Notes under the pieces: generated by a model
Told to the model about the DNA's origin: nothing
Seen by the model: only the letters and a program-made list of their open reading frames with translations
Databases searched by the model: none
Translations under genes and position numbers: made by a program
Part shown: piece after piece, positions 51,017 to 60,473 of the stretch
Position numbering within the stretch: the first letter of the stretch is position 1
Layout: each line of letters starts with the position of its first letter
Assembly (NCBI GenBank): GCA_002344965.1
Contig: DDUU01000046.1
Coordinates: 1 to 64,000 of the forward strand
Direction of reading: 5' to 3'
Length of the DNA: 64,000 nucleotides
Source: Candidatus Tepidiaquacellales bacterium UBA2330
GTDB lineage: Bacteria > Bacteroidota > Ignavibacteria > Tepidaquicellales > Tepidaquicellaceae

Positions 51017-52957
51017 TCACATATTCCATAATATATTGAGTTGGAAATTTAAGGAGGAATTAGACTGAGATGGATTTATATATTCAATTTTATCAAGACC
51101 TATCAGAAAATTTACCGAAGAGTTATTGTTCATATAAATTTCCGCCCTACCCATAGGACCGAATGACTTATATATATTTGACAGAACTTTTTCGCTTTCG
51201 TCATAATTATATCTGTGCTGCGAAAAGTATTTATAGCCAATTCCGAAGTTGAGAAAATTTTTAAACAGATAATTAATTTCAGGCATATAAAACTGTTCCG
51301 TATAGAATGCGATCGGCTTTACCGAAAAAGAATTATTTAAAAATTCTCCCTGTTCGTAAAATTTAAGTTCACCTGCAAAGTTAATTTTAAAACCTTTTCC
51401 GAAATTATAAGAGCTGGAATCCCTGATGCTCAGCTGTCTGTAAGAAAAACTCTGTATCTGAGAGATCAGATCCTCATAATCATACACTGTGTAATTTGCA
51501 GATACCTGAAAGAAATTTTTTGTAATAAATCTTTCCGCAGGTCTGAAATTACTGTAAGAACTGAGCCTGTATATTCTGTTCCTGTAATTGTTTGCGCTCC
51601 TTTGTGAAAATATATAGCTGAGCTTTGATTCTATAAATTCAAACTTTGTCTCTGTATCAAAATTAAACAGATTATTAAAAATATGTGAAGCTGCGATTAT
51701 TGATTCTGTTTCATCCCTGTCATCATAATTCTGCTGAAAGTCAGTATCGTATCTCAGAAGTGATGTTGAACCGGTGAAAGCAAAAGAATTAGTATTGGAT
51801 ACCGGGTAATAAACATTTAAAAGCATTGACGTCCTTCTGCTGTTATTATTTTTATTCTTCTCGGCTTTTTCAAGTTCGCTGATCTGAGATGAAGTCAGTC
51901 CTTCGGTATTGATTAGCGAATGATTTTCAGATCTTTCGTTTAAAATTATCCTGAGCTGAGAATAGAGATCTTCCCATACATAATTCAGATTCGAATAGAT
52001 CTCAAGATTATTTTCAATGATCCTGTTATCATAAGTGTTTTCAAAAAGTATTGTAGAAGAAGGCGGCTTATATTTATATTCTCTCGTGATATTTCTGTTT
52101 TGAAAACTTCCGCCAAGCGACAGCATTACATCCTTTGAAAAGCCGTAGTTTAAAATATCACCTATATAAATAAAATTTTCACTTCGCTTCTCAATATTAT
52201 TTTTTACTCCGTAAATCTGGGATATCCCGGGTGATGCAGGGAAATAGAAATCATTTTTCTGATTGTAATATCGCAGCATGCCTTTATTATCAGAAAGCGA
52301 AGCAAATCTTTTATAGATATCCGCATTAAGTTCATAGTTATGATTTATTTTCTGATCAAGATTTTCATAAAACAATATAAGCCTGCCGTTTGTAAGATAT
52401 TCATTCACATCGTAATTTATTGCCTGGGCTTCAAAGTACCCGCTCGGTCCGGAGTTAAATTCACCAATCTGATCTTCAGCTTTAAATCCTAATTTACTGT
52501 TAATAAAAATACTGCCTCGGATTCTTGCGTCTGCGTTTGCATATATGTAGCTGCTTTTATTCTGGTTAGTCTGGATATTTCTGTCATCAGTAAAAAATTT
52601 ATTCTGAAATCCAACGCCGGTATTCAGATTCTCCAGTGCGCTGTAATAAAGAAGAAGCTTTAAATTATTGTAATCCCTGAAAAAATTTCTGTTCAGCTTG
52701 GAAACATTGGAGAGAAAAGTATTACTTAGATTAAATCCGAATCTGCCCGATGATTTTCCGTAATTCAGTATTGAGCTTAAGTTTGAAGAATTTAGATCAT
52801 TATACAAATTCGTCTGAAAAATATTTGTATTGTAAACAGAATCAGTCATTACTGAACTTATCTGCGCTGATGCAGCTTCATTCAATAACATCAGAAGTAT
52901 AAGATATTTAATCGATGAGATCTTCAAAGTTAAATTTCTTAGATTCAATTGATTCAT
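51017..52957 (-). CDS. Outer-membrane beta-barrel-like protein
   Basis: The 646-residue protein has a signal peptide after a short basic start (cleavage near AASAQ, about 32). The rest is a series of amphipathic strands rich in Asn, Ser, Tyr and Phe (NTGVGFQNKFFTDDR, KGFKINFAGELKFYEQGEF, NFGIGYKYFSQHRYNY), ending LNFQLNILWNM. It looks like a large outer-membrane barrel; no plug or TonB box is seen. The ATG at 52957 lies inside the ABC ATPase gene (50-base overlap), implying coupled translation. No family assigned. Confidence 0.65.
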   Translation of the reverse strand: MNQLNLRNLTLKISSIKYLILLMLLNEAASAQISSVMTDSVYNTNIFQTNLYNDLNSSNLSSILNYGKSSGRFGFNLSNTFLSNVSKLNRNFFRDYNNLKLLLYYSALENLNTGVGFQNKFFTDDRNIQTNQNKSSYIYANADARIRGSIFINSKLGFKAEDQIGEFNSGPSGYFEAQAINYDVNEYLTNGRLILFYENLDQKINHNYELNADIYKRFASLSDNKGMLRYYNQKNDFYFPASPGISQIYGVKNNIEKRSENFIYIGDILNYGFSKDVMLSLGGSFQNRNITREYKYKPPSSTILFENTYDNRIIENNLEIYSNLNYVWEDLYSQLRIILNERSENHSLINTEGLTSSQISELEKAEKNKNNNSRRTSMLLNVYYPVSNTNSFAFTGSTSLLRYDTDFQQNYDDRDETESIIAASHIFNNLFNFDTETKFEFIESKLSYIFSQRSANNYRNRIYRLSSYSNFRPAERFITKNFFQVSANYTVYDYEDLISQIQSFSYRQLSIRDSSSYNFGKGFKINFAGELKFYEQGEFLNNSFSVKPIAFYTEQFYMPEINYLFKNFLNFGIGYKYFSQHRYNYDESEKVLSNIYKSFGPMGRAEIYMNNNSSVNFLIGLDKIEYINPSQSNSSLNFQLNILWNM

Positions 52958-53669
52958 CAGTGTTTAAATCTCTGAAAAGTTTTTCAAGGTCAGAAAAATT
53001 ATCAAGTGATTTCAGTTCGGAAGTTTTAATATCCAGCTCAATTTTTCCTTTATTGATCCATACTATCTTGGTCGAGATCTTCTCAATTATATTAAGGTGA
53101 TGTGAACAGTAGAGAATTGTTCTGCCTTTCGAAGCGAGAAATTTTATCAGATCATGGAAAACAAAAATTGAATTTGTATCCAGACCGTTCAGTGGTTCAT
53201 CAAGGAAAATTACCGGCGGGTCGTGCATCAATGCCGATGTTATCATTACTTTCTGCCTGTTTCCTTTCGAGAGATTACCGATAGAATCATTTATAAGATC
53301 CGAATATCCGAACAGCTCAGCATATAAATTTATTCTTCTTGAAACTAATTCTCCGCTCATATTCCTTACCCTGCCTGCGAAATTAAAAAACTCTTCCGGT
53401 GATAAAGAATTGAAAAGATCAGCGCTTTCAGGGACATAACCTGTAATTCTTTTTATCTGAACAGGATCCATTGAAACATCAGTATCGTTTATCAATACAG
53501 TTCCTTTGTCAAAACCAAGGATTCCGGAAAGTATTTTTACTGTTGTTGATTTCCCTGCGCCGTTTGTGCCGATATATCCGCAGATCTCTCCTCTGCTGAT
53601 TTCAAAAGAAATATTATCTAATGCAGTGAAATCGTCGTAATTTTTTGTAAGATCCTTTACGGAGATCAT
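52908..53669 (-). CDS. ABC transporter ATP-binding protein
   Basis: The 253-residue protein is an ABC ATPase: Walker A GTNGAGKST (about 34-42), Q-loop region ITGYVPESADLFNSLSPEEF, signature LSKGNRQK, Walker B VIFLDEPLNGLD, H-switch CSHH. Similarity is to the ABC-2 type exporter and bacitracin-type group. No permease gene lies on either side: upstream is a dienelactone hydrolase (12 bases), downstream the overlapping outer-membrane barrel gene. The permease must be encoded elsewhere, or the ATPase serves another role. Confidence 0.92.
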   Translation of the reverse strand: MISVKDLTKNYDDFTALDNISFEISRGEICGYIGTNGAGKSTTVKILSGILGFDKGTVLINDTDVSMDPVQIKRITGYVPESADLFNSLSPEEFFNFAGRVRNMSGELVSRRINLYAELFGYSDLINDSIGNLSKGNRQKVMITSALMHDPPVIFLDEPLNGLDTNSIFVFHDLIKFLASKGRTILYCSHHLNIIEKISTKIVWINKGKIELDIKTSELKSLDNFSDLEKLFRDLNTDESIESKKFNFEDLID

Positions 53670-53681
53670 AGTTATGAAATA

Positions 53682-54470
53682 TTATTTTTCGCTGAATATT
53701 TCTTTGAAAAATACTTTCATTGCTTCCCATGATCTTTTGTCTGCATTCTCATTATATGCAGAACCTTTTGACGGATCAGTACCTGCGTTTAAATTTGTAA
53801 AGGAATGAACTGCACCGCTGTATTCCGTTAGGATATAATCTTTGACTGCATTTTCCATTTCCTTTTTAAATTCGGATACTTCGCTTTCAGGTACATACGG
53901 ATCGACAGCACCATGGAGAATAAGCACTTTTGTTTTTATATTTTTTGCATCTTCAGGATTACCGGATTTAAGAGAACCATGAAAACTCACAACGCCGTTA
54001 ATTTCAGCTCCGCTCCTAGCAAGCTCAAGCACACCTGATCCGCCAAAGCAGTAACCGATCGCTGCGATTTTGCTTTTGTCAACGTTGGACATTTTCGTTA
54101 ATTCTGTTAAACCGGCGTTTACTCTCTCTTTGAATAAATTTCTGTCAGCATAATATTTTCCGGCTTCCTGACTTGACTCTTCTGTACTTACCGGTCGTAT
54201 TCCCTTGCCGTAAATATCTACAGCAAACGCTACATAACCTGATTCTGCCAGCATTCTCGCGCGCATTTTTTCATATTCTCCTAACCCTTTCCATTGATGA
54301 ACAATAATTACGCCGGGTTTAATACCGTCAGATGAATTATCATAAGCGATAAAGCCCTGAAATGTCTTATCACCAATTTTATATTCATAATCTTCTTCAA
54401 TAATTTCAGAATAAATATTTTTTGCAGTCATTAGAAACAGGATTAAAATTAAACAGATAATATTTTTCAT
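53682..54470 (-). CDS. Exported dienelactone hydrolase-family protein
   Basis: The 262-residue alpha/beta hydrolase has a signal peptide (1-21, ending IYSE), so it should act in the periplasm. The catalytic triad of the family is visible: Cys in IGYCFGGSG, Asp in ILHGAVDPYVP and His in SGAVHSFTN. Other hallmarks are VIIVHQWKGLGEY near residue 55 and FAVDIYGKG. The natural substrate is not evident; many relatives are general esterases. It precedes the ABC ATPase by 12 bases in a compact group. Confidence 0.88.
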   Translation of the reverse strand: MKNIICLILILFLMTAKNIYSEIIEEDYEYKIGDKTFQGFIAYDNSSDGIKPGVIIVHQWKGLGEYEKMRARMLAESGYVAFAVDIYGKGIRPVSTEESSQEAGKYYADRNLFKERVNAGLTELTKMSNVDKSKIAAIGYCFGGSGVLELARSGAEINGVVSFHGSLKSGNPEDAKNIKTKVLILHGAVDPYVPESEVSEFKKEMENAVKDYILTEYSGAVHSFTNLNAGTDPSKGSAYNENADKRSWEAMKVFFKEIFSEK

Positions 54471-54637
54471 ACCTGAATTAGTTTAAGTTAGTAAATTTTA
54501 TTAATTATAAGATAATTGAACTGTAATTAGAATACAAAAAAATCTGTGTCTGTTCACCGTCTGAATTTGAATTTGATTTATTTAAATTAAATTTATAGTT
54601 CAAATAAAAATAAATGTGACTATATTTGCACTTCACT

Positions 54638-55363
54638 ATGAATGATAATTTTGAAAACATTAATGCCGATGATAAGGATGATATTAAATCCGAAAAATCA
54701 AAGATCCTCTCTTCATTCTTTTTCAGCGGATCTTTTGTTTTACTTTTATGGATAATTCAGTTTATCCAGTGGGCGACTGGTAAAGAGTTTGCAACTTTCG
54801 GTGTACTGCCCAGAACTCTTTCCGGACTTGCCGGAATTCTTACTGCTCCGCTCGTGCACGCTGATTTTTCACATCTGATCTCAAACTCATTTTCTCTTTT
54901 TCTTCTCCTGTTCGGTATTCTGTATTTTTACAGGACTTCTGCCGTAAAAGTATTCATTATAATTTATATAGTTGACGGAATTATGGTATGGCTGTTTGCA
55001 AGAAGTTCATATCATATAGGTGCCAGCGGTCTTGTTTACGGATTTGCAGCGTTTCTCTTTTTCAGCGGGTTATTCAGAAAAGATAAAAGCTCAATGGCGC
55101 TTTCTCTGCTTGTAGTGTTTTTATACGGCGGAATGGTCTGGGGCGTATTGCCCGTCAAGCCGGAAATCTCTTTTGAATCACATTTATTCGGAGCTCTGAC
55201 AGGAATAGTATGTTCATATATTTTCAGGAAAAATGATCCGCCTCCTGCTTATGAATGGGAAAGTGAAGATTATGAAGATGATGAGTATGATGACGGGAAA
55301 GAACCTGAAGATGCTGAAATTGATGAAAACTCAGAAGAGAATGATTTCAGAAGGCTGTTCTGA
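54638..55363 (+). CDS. Rhomboid-family intramembrane serine protease
   Basis: The 241-residue protein has six membrane spans. The catalytic pair is Ser130 in GASGLVYGF and His182 in ESHLFGALTG, with the loop HADFSHLISNS at about 74-84. It should cleave membrane proteins within the bilayer. A very acidic C-terminal tail (YEWESEDYEDDEYDDGKEPE) faces the cytoplasm and is unusual. ATG at 54638 is chosen; a TTG at 54626 is in frame. A Bacteroidota-like -7 element (TATATTTG at 54621-54628) lies just ahead, leaving almost no leader if it is used. The stop codon sits in a 17-bp hairpin. Confidence 0.85.
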   Translation: MNDNFENINADDKDDIKSEKSKILSSFFFSGSFVLLLWIIQFIQWATGKEFATFGVLPRTLSGLAGILTAPLVHADFSHLISNSFSLFLLLFGILYFYRTSAVKVFIIIYIVDGIMVWLFARSSYHIGASGLVYGFAAFLFFSGLFRKDKSSMALSLLVVFLYGGMVWGVLPVKPEISFESHLFGALTGIVCSYIFRKNDPPPAYEWESEDYEDDEYDDGKEPEDAEIDENSEENDFRRLF

Positions 55364-55374
55364 AATCATTCTCT
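55336..55374. terminator. 17-bp perfect hairpin between convergent genes
   Basis: Bases 55336-55352 pair without mismatch with 55358-55374 around the loop GGCTG. The 5' arm encodes the C-terminus of the rhomboid protein and the 3' arm contains its stop codon. Downstream the plus strand is AT-rich (TTAAGAAAATTATTATT) but has no pure T-run. It likely stops transcripts of both converging genes. Confidence 0.7.
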
Positions 55375-55401
55375 CTTAAGAAAATTATTATTACAATACT
55401 T

Positions 55402-57861
55402 TTAAAAGTCCATATCCGGTTCAGGGGAATTTCTTTCCTGCGGTCTTCTTTTCTTTCTCTCCTGTTTGCTGTTGTCCGTACCGAATTTATATGATAATGA
55501 TAATGTAACCATTCTTGACACTCTTGCTCTGGAAAAAGTCTGTGAATATAATGGTGTGCTGGAAGTGCCTGAAAATTTTGCAGTATTGAAAATATCAGAA
55601 AAATTTAAATTCAGATTCAGCTTATCATCCAGGAAATCTTTTCTTATAGCCACATCAAATGAACTCATAGGATCCATTGTACCCTGCGGAGTAATTGACT
55701 TCCCGGAATAAAAATACGTCAGCTGAATCCCTGCATCATACGGAAGAGATATATTTGAAAATAATCTTCCGGATATCGTGTTGTTTGAATTATTTCCGAG
55801 TGAATCAGAATTTATATCCTGATGAAAATAACTAAAACTTGCATTAAGGTTAACAGCTTTTGAGAAAGCACCGTTTATTAACAGCTCTCCTCCGTATGTA
55901 ACTTCAGAGTTTGCATTCACCGAAGTATTCAGCACAATATTACTGTCAATCAGTTCGCTTTTTCTTGTTATTGCATCCGACTTATGATTATAGAACAAAG
56001 AAGGTATTACGGAAAATGTATTGAAAAATTTTGAATAGTTTAGTTCAAAAGCATTGATATATTCCGGCTTTAGATCCGGATTTCCTTTTGAATAAAACAC
56101 AGGGCTGAATACTCTTGTAACAGGAGATAATTCCCTGTATCCCGGTCTTCTGACCTTTCGTGAATAGTTTGCTCCAACTTGATCCGTCAGAGAAAATTTA
56201 TATGCAACTCCTGCACTCGGAAATATATCAGATATGTTTCTGGATGTGTTTGAATTAAACAATAACTGATCAATACTGTAATTCCAGTTCTCGCCTCTTA
56301 ATCCAAGATTGTAACTTAAATCACCCGCTTCACCTGTATAAACCAGATAAGCAGCGCTGATATTTTCATCAAATAAAAAATCATCCGTAAGAGCTGTATC
56401 GAGCTCATAAGCTCCTGTAGAATTATTCAGATTATAATTTAAATTATCCGTATCCGTATTTCTGTTATTAAATTTCAAACCTGATTCGATACCTGAAGTC
56501 TTTGAAAATTTATTCTGATAATCTATCTGAGCATTAAACTGTTTGTTCAGCTCGCTTCCGTCAATTTTCGAAAAAAGTGTTTCCAAATTTGACGGCAATG
56601 TATAATCCGTTTGTTTATTTTCATTCTCATATTCCTTGTCATAGGAATAACTGATATCACCTGTGATTGTATGAATAGATTTTTCGAATGACCTGAAGTA
56701 ATTTAACCCAACAGAATATTCATTGTTGTTTTCAATTTCACTTCCCGTTGTTTTATAATCCTGCAGAAGAGATCCTGTGGCATCAAAGATCTGAAGATTG
56801 TCCGTATCGCCTCTGTTTCTGCTTCCTTCTCCATACCGGACGTTAAAATTCAAAACATCTTTAAGAGACGGATAATATTCAAATTCAAACTTTGCGTTGT
56901 CGCCGTTCATTCTCATTCTTCCGTCGCCTGTCTGATTTGTAAACGCTTCATCTGTGCTGAAAAAATTATCCCTGTCAATCGCAGAGTTAAAATATCTTGT
57001 TCTTATCCTCTTATCGTAAGATCCTGATATTTTGTAATCCTTTGTTTTGTAATTAAGATTCAAACCTGTCCCGTAATTATCCTGAGTCCCGCCGCTCATA
57101 TCAAGCTGACCGTTAATACCGCCGTCATCAAAATCTTTTAATACGAGATTAATAACTCCCGTTGAACCTTCAGCATCAAATTTTGCAGAAGGGTTTGTAA
57201 TTACTTCAACTGAACTCACCTGATCCGAAGGCAGCTGCTCGAGTATTCTTGCGATATTTCCCGTGACAGGTCTTCCGTTAATATAATATTTTATGCTTGA
57301 ATTGCCGCGCAGACTTACATTATTGTCTATATCGACCGTTACGGAAGGAAGATTTTTCAGAATGTCAATTGCAGTTCCGCCTTTTACGCTCATATTTTCC
57401 GCAACGTTAAAAATTTTCTTTTCCCCGCGAAGCTCCATAAAAGGTTTGTCTGCTTCAACGGAAATTTCATCAGTCACCGTTCCTGAATTCAGATATACAG
57501 TATCAATTTTTTTATTTTTTGAATCAGGTTCGGTTAATTCCAATTTCAAAGAATATTTGTTATATCCCGTAAGATTCATATTTAATGTGTAACTTCCCTG
57601 AGAAATATCTGATATTTCAAAAAAACCTTTTTCATCTGTAGATGCTCCGCCGGCAAGTACTGAATCTGTCTTGTTAAATATCTGAATTGTTACGCCTTCA
57701 AGCGGCGTTTTACTTTGTCTGTCATATACAAACCCTGTTATCGAACCGTCATTGAACATCTGTCCGGAATTGCTGCTAACGCTGTTTATTTTACCCGGAT
57801 CAGTCTGAGTAAAACCTGTTGAGTAAATAAGTATTGACAGCAGTATTAATATATTTTTCAT
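55402..57861 (-). CDS. TonB-dependent-receptor-like outer-membrane protein
   Basis: The 819-residue protein has a signal peptide (1-19, GFTQ), a carboxypeptidase-regulatory-like domain (about 35-120, GSITGFVYDRQSKTPLEGVT, GFFEISDISQGSYTLNM), a plug domain (MSVKGGTAIDILKNLPSVTV, YYINGRPV, VEVITNPSAKFDAEGSTGVI) and a 22-strand-type barrel of the OMP_b-brl family. It ends with a basic and acidic tail (KQERKKRRPQERNSPEPDMD) in place of the usual terminal aromatic strand. Relatives bind peptides or siderophore-like ligands; the substrate here is unknown. It is convergent with the rhomboid gene. Confidence 0.85.
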   Translation of the reverse strand: MKNILILLSILIYSTGFTQTDPGKINSVSSNSGQMFNDGSITGFVYDRQSKTPLEGVTIQIFNKTDSVLAGGASTDEKGFFEISDISQGSYTLNMNLTGYNKYSLKLELTEPDSKNKKIDTVYLNSGTVTDEISVEADKPFMELRGEKKIFNVAENMSVKGGTAIDILKNLPSVTVDIDNNVSLRGNSSIKYYINGRPVTGNIARILEQLPSDQVSSVEVITNPSAKFDAEGSTGVINLVLKDFDDGGINGQLDMSGGTQDNYGTGLNLNYKTKDYKISGSYDKRIRTRYFNSAIDRDNFFSTDEAFTNQTGDGRMRMNGDNAKFEFEYYPSLKDVLNFNVRYGEGSRNRGDTDNLQIFDATGSLLQDYKTTGSEIENNNEYSVGLNYFRSFEKSIHTITGDISYSYDKEYENENKQTDYTLPSNLETLFSKIDGSELNKQFNAQIDYQNKFSKTSGIESGLKFNNRNTDTDNLNYNLNNSTGAYELDTALTDDFLFDENISAAYLVYTGEAGDLSYNLGLRGENWNYSIDQLLFNSNTSRNISDIFPSAGVAYKFSLTDQVGANYSRKVRRPGYRELSPVTRVFSPVFYSKGNPDLKPEYINAFELNYSKFFNTFSVIPSLFYNHKSDAITRKSELIDSNIVLNTSVNANSEVTYGGELLINGAFSKAVNLNASFSYFHQDINSDSLGNNSNNTISGRLFSNISLPYDAGIQLTYFYSGKSITPQGTMDPMSSFDVAIRKDFLDDKLNLNLNFSDIFNTAKFSGTSSTPLYSQTFSRARVSRMVTLSLSYKFGTDNSKQERKKRRPQERNSPEPDMDF

Positions 57862-58036
57862 GTTTAAGTTTTTGATTTCTGAATCAAGTAATTCGTTTAA
57901 TGCAAAACATAATCAGAATAAAGCATAATCTGATAAAGTCTTTAATAAGTTTTACCTTAATACAGCGATTTATACAAGAAATTACACACTGTTTTAGTTC
58001 CTGAATAAAAAAATTTTTTAAAACCGTTTTTTTAAA

Positions 58037-59452
58037 TTATATCTCAAATTCCTGACCTTTAACGGGGATCTCTATATCCTTAAAATTCAAGCTCTTTAGA
58101 CCGTCCCTAAAAGCTTCCTGCTGATCAATTTCTCCGTGAACGAGAAAGATCTTTTGCATTTGGCTTTTATTAAATTTATTAAAATATTCCAGCAGCTCGC
58201 TCCTGTCAGCATGAGCGGAAAATGAATTCAGAACAACGATCTTTGAATGAACAAAATACTCATCGCCGAAAATTTTGATTACGCTGTTTTCCTTATCCCT
58301 CGCTTCCACCAGTCTCCTTCCGAGTGTGTGCTCCGCCATAAAACCGACTATAAGTATTGTAGATTTCGGATCTTCTATATTGTTCTTCAGATGATGAAGC
58401 ACTCTACCTGATTCGGCCATTCCTGACGCAGAAATTATCAGACACGGACCTTCAAGACTGTTTAATCTTTTGGACTCTTCAACATCCTGTATATATCTTA
58501 GTTGAGGAAGTTCGAATATTTCCTCTCCGTTAAGTATCATTTCCGAGAATTCATCATCATAACATTCCGGATGTATTTTGAATATATCAGTTGCTTTGGC
58601 AGAAAGCGGACTGTCAATGAATACAGGAAATTTTTCAATCAATCCGTCATTAAATAAACCCGAAATTGCATATATTATTTCCTGTGTTCTTCCGACGCTG
58701 AATGCCGGTATAATTATTTTCCCGCCTCTTGAAACCGCTTCTTTCAATACGCCTAAAAGCTGTTCATGCATCATATTCGCTTTGTCATGTATCCTACCGC
58801 CGTATGTAGATTCCGAAATTATATAATCCACATCACCAATGAATTCAGGATCTTTAAGTATCGGCAAACCCGGTCTTCCAATGTCTCCGGTGAATGCGAA
58901 TTTAAATTTTTTATTTTTTTCCTGAATAGTGAGCACCATCATTGCCGATCCGAGAATATGACCGGCGTCATAAAATTCGACTTCAAGTTTCTCGCTGAAT
59001 CCGTCTATACAGAACTTCTTCCCGTAAGACACTGTCTTGAAATTTTTCATAACATTCCTGGCGTCATTAATCCTGTATAGCGGTTTAAAAGGCGGCTGGT
59101 TTTTTTTAGCTCTTCTTTTATTCACATACTCAGTGTCTTTTTCCTGAATATGAGCGCTGTCTAAGAGCATTATCGAGCAGAGATCTCTCGTTGCGGAAGT
59201 GCAGTATATATTTCCTTTAAATCCTTTCGCATATAGTGATGGCAGATTTCCGGAATGATCAATGTGCGCATGTGAAAGTATGACACTGTGAAGCTCTTCC
59301 GGATCAAAGAGAAAGCTTCTGTTAATATCATACGCCTCTTCGCGTTTCCCCTGAAAAAGCCCGCAGTCAAGAAGTATTTTTTTGCCGTTTATCTCAAGCA
59401 GATGCTGTGATCCCGTAACTGTCCTGTCCGCTCCGCAGAATTTAATTCTCAT
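58037..59452 (-). CDS. MBL-fold/beta-CASP RNA nuclease
   Basis: The 471-residue protein has the metallo-beta-lactamase motif HAHIDH (61-66), further metal residues in DAGHILGSAM and FTGDIGRPG, and the beta-CASP motifs IIPAFSVGRTQEIIY, ISASGMAESGRVLHHLKNNI and HAEHTLGRR-type sequence (seen here as AEHTLGRRL). A final SAHADRSELLEYF segment contributes the last histidine. Such bacterial CPSF73-like enzymes act on RNA as endo- or exonucleases. It lies nine bases behind the DNA glycosylase gene in the same direction. Confidence 0.92.
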   Translation of the reverse strand: MRIKFCGADRTVTGSQHLLEINGKKILLDCGLFQGKREEAYDINRSFLFDPEELHSVILSHAHIDHSGNLPSLYAKGFKGNIYCTSATRDLCSIMLLDSAHIQEKDTEYVNKRRAKKNQPPFKPLYRINDARNVMKNFKTVSYGKKFCIDGFSEKLEVEFYDAGHILGSAMMVLTIQEKNKKFKFAFTGDIGRPGLPILKDPEFIGDVDYIISESTYGGRIHDKANMMHEQLLGVLKEAVSRGGKIIIPAFSVGRTQEIIYAISGLFNDGLIEKFPVFIDSPLSAKATDIFKIHPECYDDEFSEMILNGEEIFELPQLRYIQDVEESKRLNSLEGPCLIISASGMAESGRVLHHLKNNIEDPKSTILIVGFMAEHTLGRRLVEARDKENSVIKIFGDEYFVHSKIVVLNSFSAHADRSELLEYFNKFNKSQMQKIFLVHGEIDQQEAFRDGLKSLNFKDIEIPVKGQEFEI

Positions 59453-59461
59453 GAAATGAAT

Positions 59462-60121
59462 TTAATTGTTAATTATCTCTTTATTGAACTTATGTTTTGT
59501 AACATACGGATTGTCTTTAATAAAAAACCTGTACGGAAATTCTATTCCTTTATTAAGTCCGATCCTTCTTGAAATATTTATATCGAAATCATCTGTTCCG
59601 CTGTTTCCCGTTATAAAAACTTTACTTTCAGGATCAGTGATATCCGAGCCGTTTAAAGTTTTGTCAATGTTCAGAGCCATACATAATTTGGATGGTCCGT
59701 TTGTAAGTTCAATATCGTTTTTTACATCCGGTCTGTTAAATCTCATAATATCTATTCCCTGCTCAGGTTCTCCGGCTCTTATCAGGACTGCATTACCGAC
59801 TCCTTCTTTTCCGCAGACCGCGTTAAAACAGTAATAATATCCGTAAATGAAATAAACATATGCTCTTCCTTCCTGACCGAACATCACACTGTTTCTGTTT
59901 GTTACTTTTCCGAATGCATGACAAGCTGGATCGTGTTCACCAATGTAAGCTTCGGTTTCAACTATTCTGACTGCTGCGAACTTTTTACCGGTCTTTCTGA
60001 CAAGAAGCATTCCGAGTAGTTCTTTTGAAACTGTTAAAGCATCATTCAGATAAAAATCTTTTTCCGGTATTTTTGAATTAATCAACTTCAATCTTATCTC
60101 AAATTTAATCAATATTGTCAA
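59462..60121 (-). CDS. 3-methyladenine DNA glycosylase (AAG/MPG family)
   Basis: The 219-residue frame encodes an alkylbase DNA glycosylase: YLNDALTVSKELLGMLLVRK, the catalytic Glu in VRIVETEAYIGEHDPACHA, RNSVMFGQEGRAYVYFIYGY, LIRAGEPEQGID, LTNGPSKLCMALNID. It removes alkylated purines to start base excision repair. The start is uncertain: no ATG fits; TTG codons at 60121 and 60091 are possible, and the shorter form (about 209 residues) is closer to the family. It precedes the beta-CASP nuclease by nine bases. Confidence 0.93.
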   Translation of the reverse strand: MTILIKFEIRLKLINSKIPEKDFYLNDALTVSKELLGMLLVRKTGKKFAAVRIVETEAYIGEHDPACHAFGKVTNRNSVMFGQEGRAYVYFIYGYYYCFNAVCGKEGVGNAVLIRAGEPEQGIDIMRFNRPDVKNDIELTNGPSKLCMALNIDKTLNGSDITDPESKVFITGNSGTDDFDINISRRIGLNKGIEFPYRFFIKDNPYVTKHKFNKEIINN

Positions 60122-60473
60122 AAATAAGAAAATCCTGTTTTACAGAATATGGAATAATCTTAAGACGGGTAAATGGATCTGATTTTAGGACAAAATAAAC
60201 GGTATGTTAGTTTAAAATTCAAATTGATATTCCGGTATTTTATTAATCTATATTTATCTGTAAACCGAGAGAAAATGTGAAAATATTAAATAAGTCTTTA
60301 TATTCAACAACGTTTCTAAATTTTGTTATACATAAAATATATAATTTATATTTTGTCAAAAAATATCTCAACTGATGGTACATTAACAGCGATAATTTTC
60401 CATTTTCAGCAATAGATTCTGTCTTATTACAAACGAAATTTAAAATACTTTTTTATCATCTACTTATAATTTA
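60122..60473. other. Intergenic stretch without recognised features
   Basis: 352 AT-rich bases between the DNA glycosylase and the helical protein gene. No frame with support, no clear hairpin and no RNA gene were seen. It must hold the promoter of the glycosylase-nuclease pair, which I could not place with confidence. Confidence 0.5.
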
